Positions 1-6,838 of a stretch of 15,034 bases of DNA are shown piece by piece (position 1 is the stretch's first letter; every line of letters starts with the position of its first letter). A program made the position numbers and the translations under genes. The stretch lies in the NCBI GenBank assembly GCA_036399715.1, contig DASWMO010000166.1, positions 1 through 15,034 on the forward strand, given 5' to 3'. Source of the DNA: DASVSE01 sp036399715. Its GTDB lineage: Bacteria > Bacteroidota > Rhodothermia > Rhodothermales > Rubricoccaceae. The notes beneath the pieces are model-generated. The model ran no database searches. It was given only the letters and a program-made list of their open reading frames with translations, and was not told the origin of the DNA.

Positions 1-2758
1 CGACCGTGATCGACGCTGAGGCACCGGCCGCCAGCGTCCCCGTGGTCGCCGTCGTGAGCGAGAGCCACGACGGCTCGATCCGAACCGTCGAGTTGGCCGT
101 GATCGGCGTCGTGACGGTGAGGCCGTCCGTCCCGGTGCCGTTCTCGATACCAGCCGAGGCCGAGGCCGACGGCGTCATCGCGTTGTAGACGTACTCGATC
201 CGCCCCGTCACGTAGAGGACCACCTGGAACGTGTACGACGTCGACGGCTCACCGTAGAGACGGACGTTCGTGTACTGGACGATGAACCGCCCGTTCGCCG
301 CGTCATGGAGCGTCCGGACGTTCCCCGCCGCACCGTCGAGGTCGTACCAGAACGGGGAGATGACGCCGTTGGGGGCCGCTGGGCTCGGAAAGCTGTGGCC
401 GTACGTCGTCGTCGCCGTCGCGCCCGTCGTGAGGAACCCGTTGGTGTGGACCCGGACGCTCGTGACGTTTTCCCCGTAGAACGGGAAGGGGAACGGGAGC
501 GCGACAGCAGCGGACCCTTGGTCGCCGCCCCCCGTGAACGTCACGGCCGTCCCGCTGGTCGCGATGCTGGCCCACACGTGGGCCGGGCCGCCGGCGTCCG
601 CAGACGTCCGGTAGGCGTGCCCGAACGCGTCCGAGCCCTGGGGAGAGGACGCGCCGGTAAGCGTGAGCCGGGCGCTGTAGGCGAGCGACTGAGCACCAGC
701 GGCTGCCGTGTTGGCGACGGTGACGGTCCGCGCCACGGTCGGGCCGGGCTGCGAGACGACCGAGATCGGCGTCGCGGGGACGCTCGCGGCCGGCGCGGCC
801 GGCGGGAGCCCGAAGGCCTCCGTGTTGTCCGAGTTCAGCGTCGTCGAGCCCTGGGTGGCCCCGTAGCCGAGCCCGCGGTTGGCGAACGACGCCCACAGGG
901 TGACCCGGTGGACCCCGCCGTAGAGGAGGTTGTCGGCGGCGAGGATGGCGTCGCGGCCATCGACGAAGCCCGGCGAGCACGGCTGGAGCTTCATCGCCTC
1001 GGTGACGAGGCGGAGGGCGATCTGGTTGCCGGCCGTCCCGGCCGCGTCGTAGATGTTCGGGCTGAACCCGTGAGCATCGATGAGGTCCCACGTCATCCGC
1101 CAGAGGGCCGTCGCCCACACGAACCCGACCCCGTGGGGGGCTACCCCGGTGGACCCGGTCCGCGTGTCCTGGTACGTGTAGGGGTTCGCGTCGGTCGCGG
1201 TGTACGGGCCGGGCCGGTTGCCGACTCCGGTGGTCGGCTGGAACCGCAAGTACGTCCCGAGACCGCGGTTGGTCGCCCGCGTGTCGCCCGGGCGCATCGT
1301 GAGCATGAGCCCGATGTAGTCGCTCCAGCCCTCGCTCATCGCCTCGGAGTTAGTGAGGCAACCGACGGCCGACGGCCCGCCCGTGAGTCGGTTCGAGACG
1401 CCGTGGCCGTACTCGTGCGCGATGATGCCGGCGTCGAAGTCCGAGTCGCGGTTCGGCGTGCCGCCGGTCCACGTGTACATCTGCATCCGGCCAGGCCAGC
1501 CGTCCGGGGGCGTCACGAAGTTTGCGTTGTCCGTCCCGGAGCCGTCTTGGGCCTCGACGAGGGCGGCGTCGTTTCCGGCCCCGCCGCGGCCGTAGGCGTT
1601 CGTCTGGAAGCTGCCCGCGGGCTCGGTGAAGCCGTACTGGTACATGACGTCGTGGAGGACATTGGTCCAGTAGAACAGGTTGACGACCGAGGCCGGACGG
1701 TTGGCGCTCGGGGCCAGCGTGAGATCGAGGGTCGGCGCGAACGTGAGGCTCGCCCCACCGTCGGGCGAGCTACCCGCGTCGGGCGTGTCGTTGCTGTCGG
1801 TGTCAGTGTAGGCGTAGGCGTTGTTGCCGCGCGTGATCGTGTACTCGGGACCGGCGGCGCCGTCGGTGTCGTGCCAGCCGAAGGGCGACGCGATCGCGTT
1901 GTCGGAGTTCGCGACGGTCGTCCGGAGATCCGCCGTCGTGCTCCCGGCGTGGCTCGGGCTCTCGACCGGCATCGCGTAGACCTTGTACGACCCGGCCATC
2001 TCCTCAGCCGGGAACGCCGCCGCGAGCGGGGCCTCACCCCCGACGCGCCACGGTCCGGCAGACTCCGGGCTGGCCTCGGCCAGGGCGCCCCACGTGTCGT
2101 GGTCGACGAGGTCGAACCGGGCCAGCTCGGCCCCCGTCTGCGCGTCGACCCGGACGACCCAGTAGTGGTCGCCGTCGAGCGGGGCGAACATGGTCTCCCA
2201 TGCGAGTCGGAGCGCGCCCGGCGTCCCGGCCGGGCCCTCAACGGGCTGGTACACGAGGCGCGCCGTGACGGGGTCGAGCGAGAACGCCCCGGGAGCGAAC
2301 ACCGTCCCCCGGACGTCGCCCGACCGGGAGAGGTCGGGGGTGAGCCCGGCCGGGGCCGGCGCGCCGACGTGTGCGGCCGCGGCCTGGACCGCCTCGTCGG
2401 CCGACAGGGCCGCCGTCCCCCGCGCCCGTGCTGCCTGCGCCGAGGCCCCGGCCCGGAACGCCCCCGTCGCGTACGCGACCCGGCCGTCGCGGCCGACGGT
2501 CACGTTGAGGTTCGCATCCGCCACCTCAACCCCGCCGACCTGCTGACGGAGGTAGACGTGGGCGACCCCCGTCCCCGCGTCGACGTAGGCGTCGGTCACG
2601 ATCGGGTTGGCCGCGTCGGTGCGGGCGAAGCCGAGGGCCGCCGCCTGCTCCTCGGCGTACCGGACCGCCGTCTGAACCTGGGCCGATCGGGCTTGGAGCG
2701 TCTGGGCGTGGGCCTGTGCTCCAGCGAGGAAGAGGCAGACGACGAGTGAGCGGGTCAT
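1..2758 (-). CDS. Secreted fungalysin-type M36 zinc metallopeptidase (partial, C-terminus off the left edge)
   Basis: The minus frame is open from ATG 2758 to the window edge, about 919 codons. A signal peptide (MTRSLVVCLFLAGAQAHA, cleavage near residue 18) is followed by a fungalysin/thermolysin-type propeptide (about residues 25-110) and a PepSY-like stretch before the catalytic domain (about 260-630). The zinc site is clear: HEYGH (H448, E449, H452), then GVSNRLTGG, then EGWSD with the third ligand E476. This HExxH...EGWxD layout is diagnostic of family M36. After about residue 630 come beta-rich modules, including one with FPFYGENVTSVRVHTNGF and APNGVISPFW, of the kind seen on secreted Bacteroidota enzymes. 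The protein is expected to be exported, self-activated by removal of the propeptide, and to digest extracellular protein. Secretion by the type IX system is plausible, but the sorting domain would lie outside the window. The start is chosen for the signal peptide; no Shine-Dalgarno is obvious. Confidence 0.93.
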   Translation of the reverse strand, partial: MTRSLVVCLFLAGAQAHAQTLQARSAQVQTAVRYAEEQAAALGFARTDAANPIVTDAYVDAGTGVAHVYLRQQVGGVEVADANLNVTVGRDGRVAYATGAFRAGASAQAARARGTAALSADEAVQAAAAHVGAPAPAGLTPDLSRSGDVRGTVFAPGAFSLDPVTARLVYQPVEGPAGTPGALRLAWETMFAPLDGDHYWVVRVDAQTGAELARFDLVDHDTWGALAEASPESAGPWRVGGEAPLAAAFPAEEMAGSYKVYAMPVESPSHAGSTTADLRTTVANSDNAIASPFGWHDTDGAAGPEYTITRGNNAYAYTDTDSNDTPDAGSSPDGGASLTFAPTLDLTLAPSANRPASVVNLFYWTNVLHDVMYQYGFTEPAGSFQTNAYGRGGAGNDAALVEAQDGSGTDNANFVTPPDGWPGRMQMYTWTGGTPNRDSDFDAGIIAHEYGHGVSNRLTGGPSAVGCLTNSEAMSEGWSDYIGLMLTMRPGDTRATNRGLGTYLRFQPTTGVGNRPGPYTATDANPYTYQDTRTGSTGVAPHGVGFVWATALWRMTWDLIDAHGFSPNIYDAAGTAGNQIALRLVTEAMKLQPCSPGFVDGRDAILAADNLLYGGVHRVTLWASFANRGLGYGATQGSTTLNSDNTEAFGLPPAAPAASVPATPISVVSQPGPTVARTVTVANTAAAGAQSLAYSARLTLTGASSPQGSDAFGHAYRTSADAGGPAHVWASIATSGTAVTFTGGGDQGSAAVALPFPFPFYGENVTSVRVHTNGFLTTGATATTTYGHSFPSPAAPNGVISPFWYDLDGAAGNVRTLHDAANGRFIVQYTNVRLYGEPSTSYTFQVVLYVTGRIEYVYNAMTPSASASAGIENGTGTDGLTVTTPITANSTVRIEPSWLSLTTATTGTLAAGASASITV

Positions 2759-2782
2759 CAGGGCGCGGGCAGGTGGCCTCAG

Positions 2783-2806
2783 GGCAGGGTCCGTTGGAGC
2801 CCTGCC
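2783..2806. promoter_or_regulatory. Hairpin in the leader of the M36 peptidase gene
   Basis: A perfect 7-bp inverted repeat, GGCAGGG and CCCTGCC, is separated by a 10-base loop. It lies 25-48 bases upstream of the peptidase ATG, so it would sit in the 5' untranslated mRNA if transcription starts further up. It could affect translation or mRNA stability, or be chance pairing in GC-rich DNA. No function is shown by the sequence. Confidence 0.3.
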
Positions 2807-2969
2807 GGTTCGCGCGTGGGCACAGGAGAGTACGGAACTCTATTGAAGCACGCCCCTCAAGGGAGTGTTTCCCACCACGGGTTGGCACACTTCCGTCGTC
2901 TCGCGCTCGCGACGACGAGTCGGGCCGTGAATAGCGTCGCGTCGCACGCCTGCCCCGTGCGACCTCCTC

Positions 2970-2980
2970 TTTACAGTAAA
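2970..2980. promoter_or_regulatory. Palindrome TTTAC-A-GTAAA, possible operator
   Basis: A perfect 5+5 inverted repeat around one central base stands out as an AT-rich island in GC-rich DNA. Its last base is 15 bases before the ATG of the small lipoprotein gene at 2996. The position would suit a repressor or other dimeric regulator acting on that gene. The regulator is unknown, and no second copy was noticed in the window. Confidence 0.3.
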
Positions 2981-2995
2981 GGGTAAGTTCGGGTC

Positions 2996-3490
2996 ATGCG
3001 CTCTGCCCTCCTGCTCTGCCTCGCGCTTGCCGGCTGCGCCATCGGTGGCCGGACGGCCCCTGTCGGTTCGCCTGACCCGCCTGCGGGCTCGGCCACGCGG
3101 GGATCCTGCCCGGAGCCTGCTGGCGAGTTCAGTGCGGGTGGGTGCGCCGTCGTCCCGGGCCGCGTGGTGGACGGCCGCGGGCGGGCGCTCTCTGGACGCG
3201 GGCTCGCGGGCGGCATCGTGCCCGGGGATGGCTGCACGGCCTGCAACGCCCCGGGCCTCGTCGTCGACGACGCAGGCCGATTCCGTCAGACCATTCACTG
3301 GTTCGCCCCGGAGCCGCCGGATAGTGCCGTCGTGTGGGTTCACGTCGCGGGGATCGGGCAGGGATATCCGGTGGAGAGCCAACGCCCCGTCTACGCCGAC
3401 TCCGCCCGGGTCGTTGTCCGCTTCGTGCCGACGGGCCAGCCTGTCGTTGCGGCCGCCGAGGTCGTCCTACGCCTGGCGGTGCCTGGGTGA
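2996..3490 (+). CDS. Small lipoprotein with a possible carboxypeptidase-regulatory-like beta domain
   Basis: This encodes a 164-residue protein that begins with a classic lipoprotein signal, MRSALLLCLALAGC, with C14 as the lipidated residue. A Pro/Gly-rich linker (about 15-50) is followed by a region that reads like a small beta-sandwich: GRVVDGRGRALSGRGL (55-70), then VVDDAGRFRQTIHW (89-102), then VVWVHVAG (112-119) and a final run of alternating hydrophobic strands. This resembles the CarboxypepD_reg/Ig-like 'G.V.D..G.p..g' pattern, but no catalytic residues are visible. Extra cysteines at 38, 50, 80 and 83 could form disulfides in the periplasm or at the cell surface. The gene is divergent from the M36 peptidase gene, and a hairpin follows 24 bases after the stop. 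Function is unknown; the lipoprotein call is firm and the fold is inferred. Confidence 0.75.
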   Translation: MRSALLLCLALAGCAIGGRTAPVGSPDPPAGSATRGSCPEPAGEFSAGGCAVVPGRVVDGRGRALSGRGLAGGIVPGDGCTACNAPGLVVDDAGRFRQTIHWFAPEPPDSAVVWVHVAGIGQGYPVESQRPVYADSARVVVRFVPTGQPVVAAAEVVLRLAVPG

Positions 3491-3498
3491 GAAGCCTG

Positions 3499-3535
3499 GT
3501 GGCTTCCGCTCAGCCCCTGAGTGGCTGCCGCTCAG
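3499..3535 (+). repeat. Short tandem near-repeat after the lipoprotein gene
   Basis: GTGGCTTCCGCTCAG (3499-3513) recurs as GTGGCTGCCGCTCAG (3521-3535) with one mismatch and a 22-base period. The second copy contributes one arm of the hairpin at 3514-3538, so the duplication may simply have built that hairpin. Confidence 0.45.
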
Positions 3536-3538
3536 GGG
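3514..3538 (+). terminator. Hairpin downstream of the small lipoprotein gene, likely terminator
   Basis: A perfect 8-bp stem, CCCCTGAG pairing with CTCAGGGG around a 9-base loop, starts 24 bases after the stop codon. There is no T-run behind it, so termination by the hairpin alone is uncertain, although strong stems without T-runs are common at gene ends in GC-rich genomes. Confidence 0.5.
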
Positions 3539-3724
3539 TACTCTCCGGTCCGGTTGTGCGGTTGCCATGACGCGGGCCCGGGATGCAGCGGCGATTCGGC
3601 TCGGGGCTCTTTTCGCCGACGCGCGCGGCGCGATGGAGGCGTGGGCACGTCTCGGCTCCACCCACGTCGTCGGGATCGGCACGGCCGATTCCGCCCGCCT
3701 CTGCGAACCCTCCCGGCGCGTGAC

Positions 3725-3819
3725 GCCTAACACGCGGCTCACCTGCCGGTCATCGGCGTCTACATTGCCCAGCACCACGGTCAGTGCGCATTTTGCGGCT
3801 AACCGGCAAGCTGTTAGTT
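3725..3819 (+). repeat. attC-like imperfect inverted repeat (tentative)
   Basis: GCCTAAC at 3725-3731 fits the integron R'' consensus RYYYAAC. TGCCGGT at 3744-3750 pairs perfectly with ACCGGCA at 3802-3808, and CTAACA (3727-3732) pairs with TGTTAG (3812-3817). The right half, GCGGCTAACCGGCAAGCTGTTAG, resembles the right half of known attC sites. Against the call, R' reads GTTAGTT rather than GTTRGGC-like, and the two spacers differ in length (11 and 3 bases). No cassette gene or integrase is visible. Confidence 0.2.
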
Positions 3820-4091
3820 GCTCCCCGGTGCCGTCCTCGGCGATGGTTACAGCCCGCGCTCAGCGAGGCTTGTGTACCAACCGTCGAACCCGACGACGAT
3901 CAAGCCAACGGTTCGGGGAGGCCGCGAGCTCTATCAACCAACCTATCAAGACTACCCCTCCTTGCTACTCTCTCAGATTCCACTACTCGACACTCGGAGC
4001 ACACAGGAGCACGCTGAGGGGGCCTAAAGCTCTCCGATACTCTCTCGTGCTCCGCCCGTGCCGGGCCTACCCGGGGCGCTCAAGTCAGACG

Positions 4092-4119
4092 CGAAAGCGG
4101 CTCCCTGGAGCCGCTTTCG
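4092..4119. terminator. Strong orphan terminator-like hairpin
   Basis: CGAAAGCGGCTCC (4092-4104) and its exact complement (4107-4119) form a 13-bp stem with a 2-base spacer, with GTCGTTT following on the plus strand. The A-tract/GC-stem/T-tract form is typical of an intrinsic terminator able to act on both strands. It lies between the gap and the membrane protein gene at 4181. It may therefore end a non-coding transcript from the gap, or insulate the downstream gene. Confidence 0.65.
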
Positions 4120-4180
4120 TCGTTTGGGGCGTGCCCCGAGGGCATCGCCCGGAGGTGGAGTCCCGTCTGAAAGCCCCCTC

Positions 4181-4894
4181 ATGCCCCGCTCTGCCGCTCG
4201 GTTCTCACCTGCTGCGCCGGGCTCTGCGGCGTCGGACTGGGCCGCCCTCGCGCTGAGCGCCGCCTGGGCCGTCGCGACAGCCGGACTGCTCGCGCTGCCC
4301 GTCGGGCCTCTCGGCATGCGCATTCTCGCGGCCGTCGTGGCGTGGCACGTCGCCGTCGTCGCGACGGCGGCCCTCCGGCGCGACGCCGCGTGGGCGTCGG
4401 CATACGCGCTCGTCGCGCCGATGTCGCTTCTGCTCGTGCTGCCGGACCAGTTTCTCGCCGTCGGCCTCGGCACGATCACGTTTCCCGACACGGGCGCGCC
4501 GTTCGTCGGGCAGATCCCGGTGTTCATGGCCGGCATGTGGGCGATTCCGCTCGCCGCCATCGTGCTCGCCGGGCGGGCGGCCGAGCGCCGCGCGGGTCCC
4601 CGAACGGGACCGGCGTGGGGCGTCGCCACCGGGACGCTCGTCGGACTGTTCCTGTTCGTCTCGTCCGAGGCGCTCTCGGGCGCACTGCCGATCTGGAAGC
4701 CCGTGGGCGTGCCGATGCTCGGGCCGGTCGCGGCATACGTGCTCCCGGCCGAGGCGATCCTCAGCGCGACGGTCGTCCTCGCGGATCAGTGGGCGCGGGG
4801 CCGGCCGACCGTTCAGCGTGTGCTCGCCGGGGCGTTCGTCGTGCAGGCATACGTCGGCGGGCTGGCCGTGGGGTGGGTGCTGCTCGGGCGGTAG
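4181..4894 (+). CDS. Seven-helix integral membrane protein of unknown function
   Basis: This 237-residue protein is dominated by hydrophobic segments. I count about seven helices, at roughly 20-42, 47-65, 71-97, 109-131, 146-168, 178-201 and 212-235. Polar residues sit in otherwise greasy surroundings: PDQFL (88-92), a loop with TITFPDTGAPFVGQIP (98-113), MAGMW (116-120) and SSEALSG (161-167). These look like conserved functional positions rather than random loops. I recall related uncharacterised membrane proteins with an FPD...MW.IPL pattern but cannot name the family securely. The ATG at 4181 is chosen because a purine-rich stretch (GGAGGTGGAG, 4151-4160) precedes it, although 20 bases away. 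The frame could extend to GTG 4058, but that start would run translation through the terminator hairpin. No enzyme or transporter role can be assigned. Confidence 0.8.
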   Translation: MPRSAARFSPAAPGSAASDWAALALSAAWAVATAGLLALPVGPLGMRILAAVVAWHVAVVATAALRRDAAWASAYALVAPMSLLLVLPDQFLAVGLGTITFPDTGAPFVGQIPVFMAGMWAIPLAAIVLAGRAAERRAGPRTGPAWGVATGTLVGLFLFVSSEALSGALPIWKPVGVPMLGPVAAYVLPAEAILSATVVLADQWARGRPTVQRVLAGAFVVQAYVGGLAVGWVLLGR

Positions 4895-4936
4895 CGCGCG
4901 TCCGGACAGCCGCTGAGCTGTCTGGGCACAGCGCGC
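4894..4936. terminator. Shared hairpin between convergent genes
   Basis: Inner arms GACAGC (4905-4910) and GCTGTC (4917-4922) are enclosed by GCGCGC (4894-4899) and GCGCGC (4931-4936), giving a long imperfect stem. It fills the 42-base gap between the stop of the membrane protein gene and the stop of the minus-strand SDR. A bidirectional terminator is the natural reading, although no T-run is present. Confidence 0.55.
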
Positions 4937-5731
4937 CTACTGCTTGCCCGTGCCCGGCTCGGCGAGGCCGCGGTGCTGCTCGGCGAGGAAGGGATCTGGC
5001 GTGACGTGCGCCACGGCCACCTGGACCTTGTTTTTAACGCCCGACACGACGTGGTCGTCGCCGGCCATGAGCGCCTCAAAGCCGTCCTTGGCGACCTTCG
5101 CCGGGTCGTCCTTGGGGCCGGTGCCCGCCTTGGTATCCATCATGTCGGCGCGCTCGAAGAACTCGGTGTCCGTCGGGCCGGGCTGGAGGGCCGTCACGGT
5201 CACGCCGGTGTCCTTGAGCTCGTTGCGGAGCGCCTGCGAGAACGACTGGATGAACGCCTTCGAGGCGTTGTAGACGGCCGCGAACGCGCCCGGAATGACG
5301 GCGGCGATGGACGACGTGAACAGGATGCGCCCGCGGCCCGCCGCGACCATGTCCTGCACGACGTGCTTGGCGAGGTGGACCGTCGAGGTGACGTTGAGCG
5401 CGACGACGTCGAGATCGCCCGCGAGGTCCGAGTCGGCGAAGGCGCCGCCGTGGCCGATGCCCGCGTTGAGCGCGGCCGCCTCGGGCGTCCGGCCCGACGC
5501 CCGGACGGCCGCGACGAGCGCGTCGACGCCCTCTGCCGTCCGCAGGTCCGCGCGGAAGGCGTGGACGGTCGCGCCGAGCGCCTCGAGCGGGCCGACCGTC
5601 GCCGCGAGGCCGTCGTCCTCGGCCGTGACGAAGAGGTCGAAGCCGTTCTCGGCGAACTGGCGGGCGAGTTCGAGCCCGATGCCGCTCGACGCGCCGGTGA
5701 CGAGCGCAAGCGGGCGTGAGGTCGTGGACAT
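4937..5731 (-). CDS. Classical short-chain dehydrogenase/reductase (SDR)
   Basis: This is a 264-residue protein of typical classical-SDR length. It has the Rossmann nucleotide motif VTGASSGIG (11-19), NAG (89-91), the structural N113, the catalytic serine in FTSS (S141), and Y154 with K158 in YNASK. All four members of the catalytic tetrad are present. SDRs of this kind reduce or oxidise carbonyl/alcohol groups with NAD(P)(H) in the cytoplasm; the substrate cannot be read from sequence. The sequence FVTAEDD follows the second beta strand, where an acidic or basic residue sets cofactor preference. The start at 5731 gives the standard short N-terminus before the Rossmann strand; the frame stays open upstream to 5941 but that part is Arg/Pro-rich and overlaps the CDF gene. 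It lies 76 bases downstream of the CDF transporter gene on the same strand, so co-transcription is possible. Confidence 0.92.
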   Translation of the reverse strand: MSTTSRPLALVTGASSGIGLELARQFAENGFDLFVTAEDDGLAATVGPLEALGATVHAFRADLRTAEGVDALVAAVRASGRTPEAAALNAGIGHGGAFADSDLAGDLDVVALNVTSTVHLAKHVVQDMVAAGRGRILFTSSIAAVIPGAFAAVYNASKAFIQSFSQALRNELKDTGVTVTALQPGPTDTEFFERADMMDTKAGTGPKDDPAKVAKDGFEALMAGDDHVVSGVKNKVQVAVAHVTPDPFLAEQHRGLAEPGTGKQ

Positions 5732-5807
5732 GGTCGGATCGGGAGAGGGTCGGGGCTGCTTCGAACGCGCGCCCTCCCGCCCCGTGCCTGCGGGATTCCC
5801 CGGTCTA

Positions 5808-6740
5808 TCAGGCCGCAGGCATCTCCGCGCCGGCCGGCGCGTCGCGGGGTGACGCCTCGGTGAAGACGCGCGAGACGGCCGGGTGCACCGCCCGGATCGC
5901 CGCCTCGATGCGGACCGAGGCCTCGGCGACGTCGGCCGCACGCAGGTGCTCGTGGAACACGAGTTCGACGTTGACGAGGACCGCGTTCGGCCCGAGCTGC
6001 ATCGTCAGCGGCATGCGCGCCGTCTCGACGGCCGGGTCCGCCTCGGCGAGGCGGTGAATGGACGCGACGACGGCCGGCGCAGCCGAGCGGCCCGTGAGCA
6101 GGCTCCGGCCCGTGCGGACGAGCGACAGCGAGACGCCGGCCAGCAGCACGCCGATGGCGATCGAGGCTGCGCCGTCCCACACCGGGTTGCCCGTCGCGTG
6201 CCCGATCGCGATGCCGGCAGCCGCGAGGACGATGCCCACGAGGTCGGCCGTGTCCTCGGCGAGGACGGTGTAGATGCCGGGGTCCGGGCTCGCCCGGAAC
6301 GCCCGCCAGGGGCTCTCCCCCGGGTGGTCGCGCTTGAGCTCGCGCAGCGCGAGCGCCCACGAGCCGCCGTCGAAGAGGAAGGCGACGCCGAGGACGACGT
6401 AGTTCCACGTCGGGTCCGACATCGGCTCGGGGTGGCGGATGTGCTCGATGCCCTCGTAGAACGCGAGCCCGCCGCCGATGCCGAACAGCGCCACGGCGAC
6501 GAGCAGGCCCCAGACGTAGAGCTCGGAGGCGTGACCGAACGGGTGCCCGGCGTCCGCCGGCCGGCCCGCGCGCCGGATGCCGACGAGCAGCAGCACCTGG
6601 TTGGCTGTGTCGACGAGCGAATGGATCCCCTCGGAGAGCATCGCCGACGAGCCCGTCACGAAGGCCGCGGCGAACTTGGTCGCCGCGATGGCGAAGTTGG
6701 CGGCGAACGCGCCGTAGATGGCAATGGGACGGTCGGCCAT
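5808..6740 (-). CDS. Cation diffusion facilitator (CDF) transporter, ZnT9/SLC30A9-like subgroup
   Basis: This 310-residue protein has the CDF plan: transmembrane helices in the first two thirds and a soluble C-terminal domain (about 215-310). Helix 2 carries SEGIHSLVDTANQVLLLVG (36-54), with H40 and D44 at the metal-site positions. HPFGHASELYVWGL (66-79) follows. The second half-site is AEDTADLVG (161-169). The HSxxDTxNQ and ED-containing pair is characteristic of the ZnT9-like branch rather than the YiiP DxxxD/HxxxD type. CDF proteins export divalent metals such as zinc from the cytoplasm, usually in exchange for protons. I choose the start MADRPIAIYG at 6740; a start at 6785 (MCPPVF) is also open but adds an atypical N-terminus. 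The gene is probably the first of a pair with the SDR downstream and is divergent from the second SDR. Metal specificity is unproven. Confidence 0.9.
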   Translation of the reverse strand: MADRPIAIYGAFAANFAIAATKFAAAFVTGSSAMLSEGIHSLVDTANQVLLLVGIRRAGRPADAGHPFGHASELYVWGLLVAVALFGIGGGLAFYEGIEHIRHPEPMSDPTWNYVVLGVAFLFDGGSWALALRELKRDHPGESPWRAFRASPDPGIYTVLAEDTADLVGIVLAAAGIAIGHATGNPVWDGAASIAIGVLLAGVSLSLVRTGRSLLTGRSAAPAVVASIHRLAEADPAVETARMPLTMQLGPNAVLVNVELVFHEHLRAADVAEASVRIEAAIRAVHPAVSRVFTEASPRDAPAGAEMPAA

Positions 6741-6838
6741 GCGGTGGAAGCGGTCGGGAGCGGGCGAGAATACGGGCGGGCACACACTGGATCCGCGGCG
6801 CAGACGGGCGCGTCGCGCTCGGGGAACGCCGACGGGGC

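Larger units (their letters stand above)
3539..4180. other. Long gap with no convincing gene
   Basis: This stretch of about 640 bases contains open frames, but their translations are Arg/Ser/Pro-rich, look like shadows, and none resembles a known family. From about 3780 to 4035 the DNA is visibly richer in A and T than its surroundings, which fits non-coding or acquired DNA. It holds an attC-like arrangement (3725-3819) and a strong terminator-like hairpin (4092-4119). That hairpin does not follow any recognised gene on either strand. A short frame starting at ATG 3567 (MTRARDAAAIRLGALFADAR) could be the eroded start of a lost gene, but this is only a guess. Confidence 0.5.

Noticed and set aside
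305..2749. Long open frame of 814 codons on the plus strand
   Set aside because: Its translation is Arg/Gly/Val-rich without any motif, and it lies opposite the well supported M36 peptidase frame with its HEYGH zinc site. It is a shadow frame of GC-rich DNA.
2840..2870. Possible promoter for the M36 peptidase on the minus strand (TTGAGGGG...TAGAGTTC)
   Set aside because: The spacer is about 15 bases instead of about 20, and the -7 element has two mismatches, so support is too weak to annotate.
3467..3778. 103-codon minus frame in the gene-less gap
   Set aside because: No recognisable motif, Arg/Ala/Ser-rich composition and no start signal. It overlaps the end of the small lipoprotein gene and the terminator hairpin.
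5786..5820. Inverted repeat GCCTGCGG / CCGCAGGC at the end of the CDF gene
   Set aside because: The loop is 19 bases, one arm is inside the coding sequence, and there is no T-run. Chance pairing in GC-rich DNA is as likely as a terminator.
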